In this document: piece after piece, positions 17,771-26,426 of the stretch | Layout of the letters: each line of letters opens with the position of its first letter | Numbering within the stretch: position 1 is the first letter of the stretch | Assembly (NCBI RefSeq): GCF_021568775.1 | Contig: NZ_JAKGSG010000035.1 | Coordinates: forward strand, 1-64,000 | Origin: Antribacter soli | GTDB lineage: Bacteria; Actinomycetota; Actinomycetes; Actinomycetales; Cellulomonadaceae | Length of the DNA: 64,000 nucleotides | Direction of reading: 5' to 3' | Made by a program: the position numbers and the translations under genes | The notes under the pieces: model-generated | The model's database searches: none | What the model saw: only the letters and a program-made list of their open reading frames with translations | What the model was told of the DNA's origin: nothing

Positions 17771-19177
17771 CTACGCCTGCGCGTCGAGGATCGCCCGGAT
17801 GCGCTCCAGGCGCTCGCTCACCTGACGCTCGAACCCGCGGTCGCTCGGCGCGTAGTACCGCCTCCCCGCGAGCTCGTCCGGCAGGTACTGCTGGGGCGCG
17901 ACCGCGTGCGGCCAGTCGTGCGCGTACCGGTACTCCTGGCCGTGGCCCAGCCGCTCCGCGCCCGCGTAGTGCGCGTCCCGCAGGTGCACCGGCACGGTCC
18001 CGATCCGACCCGCACGCACGTCCGCGAGCGCCGCGTCGATCCCGTTGTACGCCGCGTTGGACTTGGGCGCCGTGGCGAGGTGCACCACGGCCTCCGCCAG
18101 GATGATCCGCCCCTCGGGCATGCCGATGAGCTGGACCGCCTGGGCCGCGGCGACGGCGGTCTGCAGCGCCGACGGGTCGGCCAGGCCGACGTCCTCGGCG
18201 GCGGAGATGACGAGGCGCCGGGCGATGAACCGGGGGTCCTCCCCCGCGGCCACCATGCGCGCGAGGTAGTGCAGGGCGGCGTCGACGTCGGAGCCGCGGA
18301 TCGACTTGATGAACGCCGAGATGACGTCGTAGTGCTGGTCGCCGTCCCGGTCGTAGCGCACGGCCGCCACGTCGACGGCCCGTTCCACGGTCGCCAGGTC
18401 GATCTGGGGGACGCCGGCCGCCTCGCCCCCGTCGTCGGCCAGGGCCTCCCCCGAGAGGGCCGCGCCCGCCGCGGCCTCGAGGATGGTGAGCGCCTTGCGG
18501 GCGTCCCCGCCGGCGAGGCGGACGAGGTGCTCCTCGGCCGCCTCGGCGAGGACCACGCCTCCGCCCAGGCCGCGCGGGTCGGTGACGGCGCGACGCACGA
18601 GGTCGCGCACGTGCTCGGCGGTCAGGGGGCGCAGCGTGAGCAGCAGGGAGCGCGACAGCAGCGGGGAGTTCACGGAGAACGACGGGTTCTCCGTGGTCGC
18701 GGCCACGAGCGTCACCCAGCGGTTCTCCACGCTCGGCAGCAGCGCGTCCTGCTGGGACTTCGAGAACCGGTGCACCTCGTCGATGAAGAGGACCGTCTCG
18801 TCGCCGCCCGTGGCGAGGCGCCGCCGGGCGTCCTCGATGACCTGGCGCACGTCCTTCACACCCGCCGTCACGGCAGACAGCTCGACGAAGCGGCGCCCGG
18901 ACACGGTCGCGATGAGGTAGGCGAGCGTCGTCTTGCCCGTGCCGGGTGGCCCCCACAGGATGACCGACGACGGCGCGGCCCTCCCCGCCGCCGTTGCCCC
19001 GCCCGTGCCCCCGCCCGGCTCGATGAGGCGCCGCAGGGGCGAGCCGGGCACCAGCAGGTGTTCCTGGCCCGCGATCTCCTCCAGCGAGGCCGGGCGCATG
19101 CGCACCGCGAGCGGGGACGCCGGCCGGGGGCGCGGCGTGCCCTGGGCATCGGTGGTCGCGGCGTCGAAGAGGTCCAT
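17771..19177 (-). CDS. rarA: Replication-associated recombination protein RarA (MgsA)
   Basis: A 468-residue AAA+ clamp-loader-like ATPase acting at stalled replication forks. Walker A reads [10 protein letters not shown], Walker [11 protein letters not shown], and sensor 1 [11 protein letters not shown]; the C-terminal tetramerisation part contains [14 protein letters not shown] and [18 protein letters not shown]. The N-terminus MDLFDAA precedes a Pro-rich linker and [19 protein letters not shown]. An Ala/Gly insertion sits just before Walker A. The start ATG 19177 follows a TAGGCT box by 7 bases, so the gene looks leaderless. In many actinobacteria rarA follows rpsD closely; here 5 kb of other genes intervene. 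Confidence 0.94.
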   Translation of the reverse strand: MDLFDAATTDAQGTPRPRPASPLAVRMRPASLEEIAGQEHLLVPGSPLRRLIEPGGGTGGATAAGRAAPSSVILWGPPGTGKTTLAYLIATVSGRRFVELSAVTAGVKDVRQVIEDARRRLATGGDETVLFIDEVHRFSKSQQDALLPSVENRWVTLVAATTENPSFSVNSPLLSRSLLLTLRPLTAEHVRDLVRRAVTDPRGLGGGVVLAEAAEEHLVRLAGGDARKALTILEAAAGAALSGEALADDGGEAAGVPQIDLATVERAVDVAAVRYDRDGDQHYDVISAFIKSIRGSDVDAALHYLARMVAAGEDPRFIARRLVISAAEDVGLADPSALQTAVAAAQAVQLIGMPEGRIILAEAVVHLATAPKSNAAYNGIDAALADVRAGRIGTVPVHLRDAHYAGAERLGHGQEYRYAHDWPHAVAPQQYLPDELAGRRYYAPSDRGFERQVSERLERIRAILDAQA

Positions 19178-19184
19178 GACCACC

Positions 19185-19190
19185 AGCCTA
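19185..19190 (-). promoter_or_regulatory. -10 box of rarA, leaderless type
   Basis: TAGGCT on the minus strand, 7 bases from the ATG, with no Shine-Dalgarno sequence between. Confidence 0.5.
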
Positions 19191-19240
19191 GTTTCCGGCT
19201 TCGACGGGACGGTTTCGTCCGGAAATGAAATGCTCGTCCG

Positions 19241-21481
19241 GTGTTCACGTCGCTGTTCGGCCAGCTGGGGAGGGCGGTCGCCCGCCGTCCCCTGATCACC
19301 GTCGTCGTGTGGGCGGTGCTGGCTGTCGTCGGGTACGTGGTGGCCTTCGCCGGGGTCGGCGGTTCGTCGCTGTTCGACCGGGTCACGACCGGAGCGGTCA
19401 CGGTGCCCGGATCCGAGAGCCAGGCCGGCCTGGAGCTGCTGTCCGAGAACGACACGTCCGGGGAGTCCGTCACGCTCGTCGTGCAGGGCGTGGACCCGGC
19501 CTCCCCCGCAGTCGTCGAGGCGATGGCGACCGAGAACCAGCGGCTGGCGGCGATCCCCGGCGTGGCCACGGTCATCGATCCCTACGTGCTCGAGGGCGGG
19601 CTGGAGAACCCGGCGGCCTCGACCCTCGTGGCACGCTCGGGCGACGGGTTCGTGCTCGAGGTCACGCTCGACCTCGGGCTCGCCGAGGCGGAGCGCGACG
19701 AGGCGCACGACCTCGTCGTCGACCGCCTGCGGGCCCTGCCCGCCACGCTGGGCGACGACGCGACGGGCCTGGTGAGCAGCACCGACCTGGTGATCGACGA
19801 GATCACCGGCCAGGTCCGCGAGGACCTCGAGACCGGTGAGGTCATTGCGCTGCCGATCGCCCTGCTCGTCATGGTGCTGGTGTTCGGCGGGTTCCTGGCC
19901 GCGTCCATGCCGATGGCCGGTGCCGTCGCGTCGATCGGCGCGGGGCTCGGCCTCCTGCTCGCCCAGACGTACCTCCTGGAGGTCGACGCGTCCGTGGTGA
20001 ACGTCATCACCCTGCTCGCCATCGGCCTGTCCATCGACTACGGGCTCCTCGTCGTGTCCCGCTTCCGCGAGGAGCTCGCCAACCTGACCGACGACGAGGA
20101 GGCCGTGCCCGGTCTGCGGCGGCGGCGCGGCGACGGCGTGGTGCAGGAGGCAGTCGCCCGCACCCTCGCGACCGCCGGGCAGACCGTCGCGTTCTCGGCC
20201 GTGACCGTCGCGATCTCCATCTCCGGCCTCCTGGTCTTCACCCCCGAGATCCTGCGCAGCATCGGCGCGGGGGGCGTCACGGTCATCCTCGTCGCCGTCC
20301 TCACGGCGCTCACCCTCGTGCCGGCCCTCCTCACGCTCACGGGGCGCCGCCTGGCGCGTCGCGGGCTGCTCGGACGCATCCCGGGCCTGCGGGTCCTGCT
20401 CGCCCGCACCGCGGACACCCGGACCGACGAGGGCGTGTTCTCCCGGCTCGCCGAGCGGGTGCAGAAGCACCCGGCGTGGACCGCGCTCGGGTCGCTGCTG
20501 GTCCTGCTCCTGCTCGCCCTGCCCGTGGTCGGGCTGCAGATGCGCAGCTCGGGGATCGAGCTGCTGCCCCGCTCGTCCGACCAGCGCGTCCTCGTCGAGG
20601 TGCTCGCCGACGACTACCCGGCCAGCGACGGACCCGAGGTCTTCGTCGTGGCCGCCACCTCGCTCGATGCCGTCACGGGGCTCGTGGGGCAGATCGAGGA
20701 GCTCGAGCACGTGACCGGCGTCGACGAGCCGCGCGAGGCGGGCGGCTACCTGGTGCTCGGCGTGAACGTCGAGGGCGGCGACCCGGCCGGCACGCCGGCC
20801 GTCGAGGTGGTGCAGGGCGTCCGCGGCCTCGACCCCGGGTACGAGACCTGGGTGACCGGCCAGGCCGCGGCCCAGCTCGACTTCCGGGACGCACTCACCG
20901 ACCGCGTGTGGTGGGCCGTCGCGATCGTGGCCGCCGCGACGCTCGTGCTGCTCTTCCTCATGACCGGTTCGCTCGTGCTGCCCGTCAAGGCGATGCTCAC
21001 GAACGCGATCTCGATCAGCGCGTCGCTCGGGGTCCTCGTCTGGGCCTTCCAGGAGGGGCACCTCGAGGGACTCCTCGGCTTCGACGCCGTCGGCGGCATC
21101 GAGACGTACGTGGTGGCGATCGTGATCGCGTTCGCGTTCGGCCTGGCCATGGACTACGAGCTGTTCCTGCTGTCGCGCGTGCTCGAGCTGCACCACGAGG
21201 GACGCAGCGACGACGAGGCGGTGCGCGTCGGGCTGCAGCGCTCGGGCCGAATCATCACGTCGGCCGCGGCGATCATCGTCGTCGTGTTCGCCGGGTTCGT
21301 GTTCGGGCGCCTCCTCGTCATCAAGGAGGTGGGCTTCGCGCTCGCGCTCGCCGTGATCGTGGACGCGACGCTCGTGCGCCTGCTGCTCGTGCCCGCCACG
21401 ATGACGCTGCTCGGGCGCTGGAACTGGTGGGCGCCGGTGTTCCTGCGCAAGATCCACGCGCGGGCGGCGATCACGCACTGA
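19241..21481 (+). CDS. MMPL-family RND transporter, second paralogue
   Basis: A 746-residue integral membrane protein with the two-fold MMPL/RND layout and the relay motifs [16 protein letters not shown] and [15 protein letters not shown]. It lacks the long coiled-coil insertion of the 12.8-15.4 kb MMPL protein. The only in-frame start is GTG 19241; two ATGs just upstream are out of frame. It is divergent from rarA with a 63-base gap and has no regulator or partner gene. The exported substrate is unknown; lipid or hydrophobic compounds are typical for the family. Confidence 0.88.
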   Translation: MFTSLFGQLGRAVARRPLITVVVWAVLAVVGYVVAFAGVGGSSLFDRVTTGAVTVPGSESQAGLELLSENDTSGESVTLVVQGVDPASPAVVEAMATENQRLAAIPGVATVIDPYVLEGGLENPAASTLVARSGDGFVLEVTLDLGLAEAERDEAHDLVVDRLRALPATLGDDATGLVSSTDLVIDEITGQVREDLETGEVIALPIALLVMVLVFGGFLAASMPMAGAVASIGAGLGLLLAQTYLLEVDASVVNVITLLAIGLSIDYGLLVVSRFREELANLTDDEEAVPGLRRRRGDGVVQEAVARTLATAGQTVAFSAVTVAISISGLLVFTPEILRSIGAGGVTVILVAVLTALTLVPALLTLTGRRLARRGLLGRIPGLRVLLARTADTRTDEGVFSRLAERVQKHPAWTALGSLLVLLLLALPVVGLQMRSSGIELLPRSSDQRVLVEVLADDYPASDGPEVFVVAATSLDAVTGLVGQIEELEHVTGVDEPREAGGYLVLGVNVEGGDPAGTPAVEVVQGVRGLDPGYETWVTGQAAAQLDFRDALTDRVWWAVAIVAAATLVLLFLMTGSLVLPVKAMLTNAISISASLGVLVWAFQEGHLEGLLGFDAVGGIETYVVAIVIAFAFGLAMDYELFLLSRVLELHHEGRSDDEAVRVGLQRSGRIITSAAAIIVVVFAGFVFGRLLVIKEVGFALALAVIVDATLVRLLLVPATMTLLGRWNWWAPVFLRKIHARAAITH

Positions 21482-21501
21482 CGCGGCGTCACCGACGGCC
21501 A

Positions 21502-21586
21502 CGAGGTAGTCGCTCGGTCCGGCCCGGCGCCGGACGGAGCGGCTACCTCGGCCACGATCCGGTGCCGAGGTAGCCGGTCCGTCCGG
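21502..21586. terminator. Hairpin plus third repeat copy between convergent genes
   Basis: Arms 21502-21523 and 21529-21550 pair at 20 of 22 positions around a 5-base loop. A third, direct copy of the same motif (CGAGGTAGCCGGTCCGTCCGG) lies at 21566-21586. The region separates the MMPL gene (+) from the DUF4190 gene (-), so a bidirectional terminator is likely. The extra copy suggests a small duplicated element. Confidence 0.65.
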
Positions 21587-21601
21587 TCGTGCGGTCGAGT
21601 C

Positions 21602-22063
21602 TCAGTACGTGGAGGAGTACCCCGCCGTGCCGACGACCGCGGCGAAGAAGACGAACCACGCGAGCATGCCCAGGATCGCGAGACCGCTCCACGCGATGCC
21701 GATCCAGCCGGTCACGATGCCGGCCGTGGCCATCCCTTCGTTGTCCGCGAGCCCCTGGCGTACCGCCTCCTTCGCCTTGAGGCCGACGATGACGGCAGGG
21801 ATGCCGCCCACGAGGCCGAACATCAGAAGACCCAGGAGACCGAAGACGAGTGAGAGCACGCCCAGGTCGTTCTTCGGCATCGGCGGGCGGGGCGCGTACC
21901 CGTAGGGGGCCGGCTGGTAGCCGCCCGGGTACGGCTGCGCGTACTGCTGCTCGGGCTGCGCCGGCCCACCGTACGGCTGCTGCGGCACGACCGGTCCGGC
22001 GGGCGCCGGGGCTGGCCGCTGCTCGGGCGCGGGCTGGGTCCAGCCTGCGTCAGGCTGCGTCAT
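21602..22063 (-). CDS. DUF4190 domain-containing membrane protein
   Basis: A 153-residue protein with a Pro/Gln/Tyr-rich, probably disordered N-terminus (about 1-65) and two membrane helices around a short loop (LGVLSLVFGLLGLLMFGLVG and IVTGWIGIAWSGLAILGMLA), the DUF4190 pattern. The loop between has VGLKAKEAVRQG. I took ATG 22063, preceded by GAGAGGTGG; an upstream ATG at 22084 would add 7 residues. Such proteins are common and uncharacterised in actinobacteria. Gene stands alone. Confidence 0.8.
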   Translation of the reverse strand: MTQPDAGWTQPAPEQRPAPAPAGPVVPQQPYGGPAQPEQQYAQPYPGGYQPAPYGYAPRPPMPKNDLGVLSLVFGLLGLLMFGLVGGIPAVIVGLKAKEAVRQGLADNEGMATAGIVTGWIGIAWSGLAILGMLAWFVFFAAVVGTAGYSSTY

Positions 22064-22111
22064 GAAAGCCACCTCTCGGGTCAAAGTGGGCAGATCGTAT
22101 CAGCGCACCTG

Positions 22112-23041
22112 TCACAGCCCGAAGACCGCCAGGACGGCGACCACCACTGACACCACGGCGAACGAGGCCATCGCCGCCATCCATACGTTCCGGCTGCGGA
22201 AGCTCGCGAGCAGGTTCACCGGGCCGCCGCCGCCCCGTCGGGCACCGAGGGCACGGCGGCTCGACGGCGGTGCGTGGACCGGACGCATACCGTGCACCCG
22301 CTCCATCTCCCAGAGCAGCTCGGCATCACGGAGCTCGAGCGACGAGTGCCTCGCCATGAGCTGGACGCTCGCCACCGCGACCACCGCGCTGAGCGCTGCC
22401 GCGAGAGCCCGCCGCCACTCCGCCCCGCCGCCGAGAGCGATCGTCAGGAGGAACGCCATCGCCGTCATGGCCAGCACCGGCGTCTGCCACATGAGCCCGT
22501 TCGACGACACGTGCCGGTCGTTCACCGCCGAGTAGACGGCCTGCTCTTCGCGCCATCCGGGTTCCCCCGCGGCCTGCGCGACCATCTGCCCGGTCCCGGG
22601 CCACAGGTCGCCAGGAAGGTCGTCAGTGCGGTACCAAGCGAAGTCGTCGGCCTCGCCGGTCACCGTCAGCGGCCGGTCATCGGGATACGTGGCGACGAAG
22701 CACGCGGCGACGGCGTGCTTGCGCGGGTCGTGACCGAGCCCTGGGCGCAACTCCCGGAAGTACTCGTTGACCATGAAGGGCCTGCGCGGCAGGGCACCCG
22801 CACCGCTCGGATCCACCGCGTCGAGCTCACGCCGAGCGGCTTCAGCGAGCGTCTCGTCGATCAGGAGACGTCCACCCACGTGGCACCAGACCTTGCCGAA
22901 CGGTGAGCCACGGAGGATCAGCCCGACCTTGGCGATCCTGCCCTCGCCGTCATGCACGACAGGCAGGACGTCGACACACGCGATGGGGAGCCGGTCGCTG
23001 ATCTCACGCCACTCAGTGTCCGAAAAGTGTCCCGAAGCCAC
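22112..23041 (-). CDS. DUF4916-like NUDIX-fold domain fused to a multi-helix membrane domain
   Basis: A 309-residue protein of unknown function. Residues 1 to about 160 resemble the DUF4916 branch of the NUDIX superfamily: IACVDVLPVV, KVGLILRGSPFGKVWCHVGG, and DPRKHAVAACFVATYP. The NUDIX box is degenerate: Gly57, Glu63 and Arg71-Glu72 are in register, but the expected EE pair is Ala75-Val76. Residues 170-309 form a membrane part: two adjacent helices (about 186-204 and 211-229), a soluble charged stretch with a WEMERVH helix, a Gly/Arg linker, and a C-terminal helix (about 285-308). The start is GTG 23041 with a weak GGGGGA upstream. It lies between DUF4190 and aspS with no evident partner. 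A nucleotide-sensing membrane effector is speculation. Confidence 0.6.
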   Translation of the reverse strand: MASGHFSDTEWREISDRLPIACVDVLPVVHDGEGRIAKVGLILRGSPFGKVWCHVGGRLLIDETLAEAARRELDAVDPSGAGALPRRPFMVNEYFRELRPGLGHDPRKHAVAACFVATYPDDRPLTVTGEADDFAWYRTDDLPGDLWPGTGQMVAQAAGEPGWREEQAVYSAVNDRHVSSNGLMWQTPVLAMTAMAFLLTIALGGGAEWRRALAAALSAVVAVASVQLMARHSSLELRDAELLWEMERVHGMRPVHAPPSSRRALGARRGGGGPVNLLASFRSRNVWMAAMASFAVVSVVVAVLAVFGL

Positions 23042-23092
23042 GGCGACATCATTCCCCCGGGCCAGCGCTGCCGGTGCCGAGGCGCGCCGTCA

Positions 23093-23165
23093 GGCGCGGG
23101 GCGGGCGCCAGGGCGCGGGGCGGGCGCAAGGCGCCGGGCGGGCGCAAGGCGCCGGGCGGGCGCCA
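23093..23165. repeat. Four tandem GC-only 18-bp repeats after aspS
   Basis: Four head-to-tail copies of GGCGCSGGGCGGGCGCMA, one with a one-base insertion. They lie within a 267-base gap (23042-23308) between the aspS stop and the start of the NUDIX-membrane gene. I see no gene in the gap. Confidence 0.85.
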
Positions 23166-23247
23166 GGGCGACCGTCCACCCGAACGGGCGCTCCGTGACG
23201 AACGGGTGGGCCAGACCCCGGCCGGCCGGGCGCCCGACCGGGCGAGC

Positions 23248-23274
23248 CCCGTCGAGACGGGACCGCCCGGGCGG
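23248..23274. terminator. Possible aspS terminator structures
   Basis: CCCGT/ACGGG stem at 23248-23261 and the palindrome CCGCCCGGGCGG at 23263-23274 lie 35-60 bases after the aspS stop. No U-tract is present. Weak support because the whole region is extremely GC-rich. Confidence 0.35.
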
Positions 23275-23308
23275 GCGTCCGGCGTCGGGCCGCCGTGTGC
23301 TGCCGACC

Positions 23309-25102
23309 TCACTCCGCCGCTACAGCGACAGGCGTCTTCGCCACCTCGGGCTTCGCGTCGACGCCGGCCTCCTTGCGCTGCTCCGGCGTGATCGGCGCCG
23401 GGGCCGCGGTCAGCGGGTCGAAGCCGCCGCCCGACTTCGGGAAGGCGATGACGTCGCGGATCGACGGCGAGCTCGTCAGCAGGGCCACGATGCGGTCCCA
23501 GCCGAACGCGATGCCGCCGTGCGGCGGGGCGCCGAACTGGAAGGCGTCCAGCAGGAAGCCGAACTTCTCCTGCGCCTCCGCCTCGCTGATGCCCATCACC
23601 TGGAAGACGCGCTCCTGCACGTCGCGGCGGTGGATACGGATCGAGCCGCCACCGATCTCGTTGCCGTTGCAGACGATGTCGTAGGCGTAGGCGAGCGCAG
23701 CGCCCGGGTCCTTCTCGAACGTGTCGATCCACTCGGGCGTGGGCGACGTGAACGCGTGGTGCACGGCGGTCCAGCCGGAGGTGCCGAGGTCGACGTCGTC
23801 GTCCTCGCCGGCAGGCTTGAACAGCGGCGCGTCGGTGACCCACACGAACGACCAGGCGTCCTCATCGATCTGGCCGGTCCGCTTCGCGATCTCCAGACGG
23901 GCGGCGCCCAGCAGGGCCCGCGTCGCGGTCGTCATGCCCGCAGCGAAGAACACCGCGTCGCCCGGCTTGGCACCGGTGGCCTCGGCCAGGCCCGCACGCT
24001 CGGCGTCGGAGAGGTTCTTGGCCACCGGGCCGCCCAGCGTGCCGTCGGCCGCGAACGTGACGTAGGCGAGGCCGCGGGCGCCACGCTGCTTGGCCCAGTC
24101 CTGCCACGCGTCGAACTGGCGACGCGGCTGGTCGGCACCGCCCGCCATGACGACGGCGCCCACGTACTCCGCCTGGAACACACGGAACGGGGTGTCCTGG
24201 AAGTAGTCGGTGAGGTCGACCAGCGGGTTGCCGAACCGCAGGTCCGGCTTGTCCGAGCCGTACAGGCGCATCGCCTCGTGGAACGTGATGCGCGGGATCG
24301 GCGTCGGGACCGTGTAGCCGACGAGCTCCCACAGCGCCACGAGGATCTTCTCCCCGAGCGCGATGACGTCGTCCTGTTCCACGAAGCTCATCTCGACGTC
24401 GAGCTGCGTGAACTCCGGCTGGCGGTCCGCGCGGAAGTCCTCGTCGCGGTAGCAGCGCGCGATCTGGTAGTAGCGCTCCATGCCCGCGACCATGAGCAGC
24501 TGCTTGAACAGCTGCGGCGACTGCGGCAGGGCGTACCAGGAGCCCGGGGCGAGGCGGGCCGGGACCAGGAAGTCGCGTGCGCCCTCCGGGGTGGAGCGCG
24601 TCAGCGTCGGGGTCTCTATCTCGACGAAGTCGAGCTCGTCGAGCACGCGCCGCGCGGCCTGGTTGGCCTTGGAGCGCAGGCGAAGGGCGGCGGCCGGGGC
24701 GGGACGGCGCAGGTCGAGGTAGCGGTGCTTGAGGCGCGCCTCCTCGCCGACGATCTCCGTGTCCTGCAGGGCCGTGGAGACCTGGAACGGCAGCGGGGCG
24801 GACTCGTTGAGCGTCACGACCTCCGTCGCGAGGAGCTCGATCTCGCCCGTCGCCAGGTTCAGGTTCGCGTTGCCCTCGGGGCGCCGGCTGACCTCGCCCG
24901 TGACCTGGAGCACGAACTCCGCGCGCAGCGGGTGCGCCACCGACTCGTCGCGGATCACGACCTGCGCGATACCCGACGCGTCCCGCAGGTCGATGAAGGC
25001 GACCCCTCCGTGATCACGGCGACGATCGACCCAGCCCGTGAGGGTGACGGTCTGACCGATGTGCTCGGCGCGCAATGAGCCGGCCGTGTGGGTGCGGAGC
25101 AC
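23309..25102 (-). CDS. aspS: Aspartyl-tRNA synthetase
   Basis: A 597-residue class IIb synthetase. The OB-fold anticodon domain has [21 protein letters not shown]; motif 2 is [20 protein letters not shown]; motif 3 is [13 protein letters not shown]; the bacterial GAD insertion lies between. The His in RRRDHGG is the residue that I recall being linked to relaxed enzymes that also charge tRNA-Asn, which would imply GatCAB amidation, but I cannot prove it here. The GTG start has AAAGGA at good spacing. A TAGACT -10 box lies 78 bases upstream. Confidence 0.96.
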   Translation of the reverse strand: MLRTHTAGSLRAEHIGQTVTLTGWVDRRRDHGGVAFIDLRDASGIAQVVIRDESVAHPLRAEFVLQVTGEVSRRPEGNANLNLATGEIELLATEVVTLNESAPLPFQVSTALQDTEIVGEEARLKHRYLDLRRPAPAAALRLRSKANQAARRVLDELDFVEIETPTLTRSTPEGARDFLVPARLAPGSWYALPQSPQLFKQLLMVAGMERYYQIARCYRDEDFRADRQPEFTQLDVEMSFVEQDDVIALGEKILVALWELVGYTVPTPIPRITFHEAMRLYGSDKPDLRFGNPLVDLTDYFQDTPFRVFQAEYVGAVVMAGGADQPRRQFDAWQDWAKQRGARGLAYVTFAADGTLGGPVAKNLSDAERAGLAEATGAKPGDAVFFAAGMTTATRALLGAARLEIAKRTGQIDEDAWSFVWVTDAPLFKPAGEDDDVDLGTSGWTAVHHAFTSPTPEWIDTFEKDPGAALAYAYDIVCNGNEIGGGSIRIHRRDVQERVFQVMGISEAEAQEKFGFLLDAFQFGAPPHGGIAFGWDRIVALLTSSPSIRDVIAFPKSGGGFDPLTAAPAPITPEQRKEAGVDAKPEVAKTPVAVAAE

Positions 25103-25179
25103 GGAGGTTCCTTTCGAGGGTGACTTGCTCGTGAGGTGCGGCGGGACCCCGCCGGGCCCGGGATCCGGGCGCTGCGGCG

Positions 25180-25185
25180 AGTCTA
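25180..25185 (-). promoter_or_regulatory. -10 box of aspS
   Basis: TAGACT on the minus strand. The same hexamer precedes yajC-secDF and rel in this window. The leader between this and the GTG contains a GGCGGG/CCCGCC hairpin. Confidence 0.5.
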
Positions 25186-25271
25186 GTCGGTGGGAGGCAT
25201 CGGACTCCCGCCGATATCCACAGCCTCGTCCGGCGCGGGTGGCGCCAGAGCTGGGACGTTTCCCCTGCCCG

Positions 25272-25802
25272 TCAGCGCGGATGCTCCACGCGGATCACGT
25301 CCGGCATGGCGAGCCGGGCCCAACGTCCGACGTCGGGCGGCGTCCCGGTGAGCTCCGCCGCCAGAAGGGTCCAGGCGGTCCCGTGACCGACGAGGACGAC
25401 GTCCTGCCCGAGATGGCGAGCAAGGATCCCACGGGCAGCGGCACCAACCCTCTCCCGCGTGGCGCTGAGGGACTCCCACCCGGGCATCGCCGGCTCGTCG
25501 GGCCGCGCGAACGCCGCCTGCATGACGGCCGGTAGGTCGTCCACCCAGCCGCCGTTGCCGCGGACCTGCTCGCGCAGGTCGGAGACGACGGTCACGTGGC
25601 CGTCGGCGAGAAGGCGCGCCGTCTCCAGCGCCTTCGGCTCCGGCGACGAGCACCATGCGGCACTGCTCGGCAACGACCGACGGACCCTGAGGGCAAGGAC
25701 CTCGTGCTCGTGCGTGGGATCGAGCGGCCACGTCGCCGCCGATCGGGTGCGGTCGACCAGCGGCCGCCCGTGCCGCACCAGGTAGAGAGTCACCCCAGTC
25801 AC
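25272..25802 (-). CDS. Histidine phosphatase superfamily protein
   Basis: A 176-residue protein with the RHG phospho-histidine motif at the N-terminus ([12 protein letters not shown]), a conserved [15 protein letters not shown] segment with the second Arg/Glu region, and the late catalytic histidine in [16 protein letters not shown]. This is the phosphoglycerate-mutase-like fold; the substrate (sugar phosphate, nucleotide or protein) cannot be assigned. It is a single gene, divergent from the F420-dependent oxidoreductase. Confidence 0.85.
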   Translation of the reverse strand: MTGVTLYLVRHGRPLVDRTRSAATWPLDPTHEHEVLALRVRRSLPSSAAWCSSPEPKALETARLLADGHVTVVSDLREQVRGNGGWVDDLPAVMQAAFARPDEPAMPGWESLSATRERVGAAARGILARHLGQDVVLVGHGTAWTLLAAELTGTPPDVGRWARLAMPDVIRVEHPR

Positions 25803-25947
25803 GGTAGCGGGACGTCGGCACGCACCGCAGGAATGACAGCGGCTCAGCGGTTCTGCTCAGAGCAGACAACCGGGTCAAGGATCACGTTCCCTCACCGTGC
25901 CGGCAGGCTCCGGCGGACCTGGGTCAGAACAGCGGCCCGGCCAGCCG

Positions 25948-25953
25948 TAACCT
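25948..25953 (+). promoter_or_regulatory. -10 box of the F420 oxidoreductase gene, leaderless type
   Basis: TAACCT ends 7 bases before the ATG at 25961, leaving no room for a ribosome binding site. Confidence 0.55.
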
Positions 25954-25960
25954 GGGCGCC

Positions 25961-26425
25961 ATGCCACGGCCGATCGCAACCAATACCGGCGTCTCCCGCG
26001 AGGAGCTCCTCGACTTCCTGCGTGCGCGCCGCAACGGCGTGCTCGTGACCACGCGGGGCGATGGCTCGCCCCAGCTCAGCCCCGTCACGTACGGGGTGGA
26101 CAAGAAGGGCCGGGTGGTGGTGTCGACCTACCCGGAGCGGGCGAAGGCGCGGAACCTCAAGCGGCGCTCGCAGGCGTCCTTCCTGGCGCTGGGTGACGAC
26201 TTCAATGACGCCTGGGTCCAGGTGGACGGTACGGCCGAGGTGCTCGACGTGCCTGAGTCGGTGGAGCCGCTGGTCGAGTACTACCGCGCGGCGGCCGGGG
26301 AGCACCCGGACTGGGACGAGTATCGCGACGCCATGATGAGGCAGGGCAAGTCCGTCGTGCGGCTCACCATCGAGCGCTGGGGCCCTGTGGCGACGGGCGG
26401 CTTCCCGGCCCGCCTGGCAGGCTGA
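25961..26425 (+). CDS. PPOX-class F420-dependent oxidoreductase
   Basis: A 154-residue split-barrel flavin/deazaflavin protein. NGVLVTTRGDGSPQLSPVTYGVD near the N-terminus and VVVSTYPERAKARNLKRR are the typical strand and phosphate-binding segments, and the C-terminus RLTIERWGPVATGGFPARLAG matches the F420-type TIGR-style family. F420 dependence is from family resemblance. It probably reduces an unidentified small molecule in the cytoplasm. The gene appears leaderless. It converges with the radical SAM gene, the two stops being one base apart. Confidence 0.88.
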   Translation: MPRPIATNTGVSREELLDFLRARRNGVLVTTRGDGSPQLSPVTYGVDKKGRVVVSTYPERAKARNLKRRSQASFLALGDDFNDAWVQVDGTAEVLDVPESVEPLVEYYRAAAGEHPDWDEYRDAMMRQGKSVVRLTIERWGPVATGGFPARLAG

Positions 26426-26426
26426 C

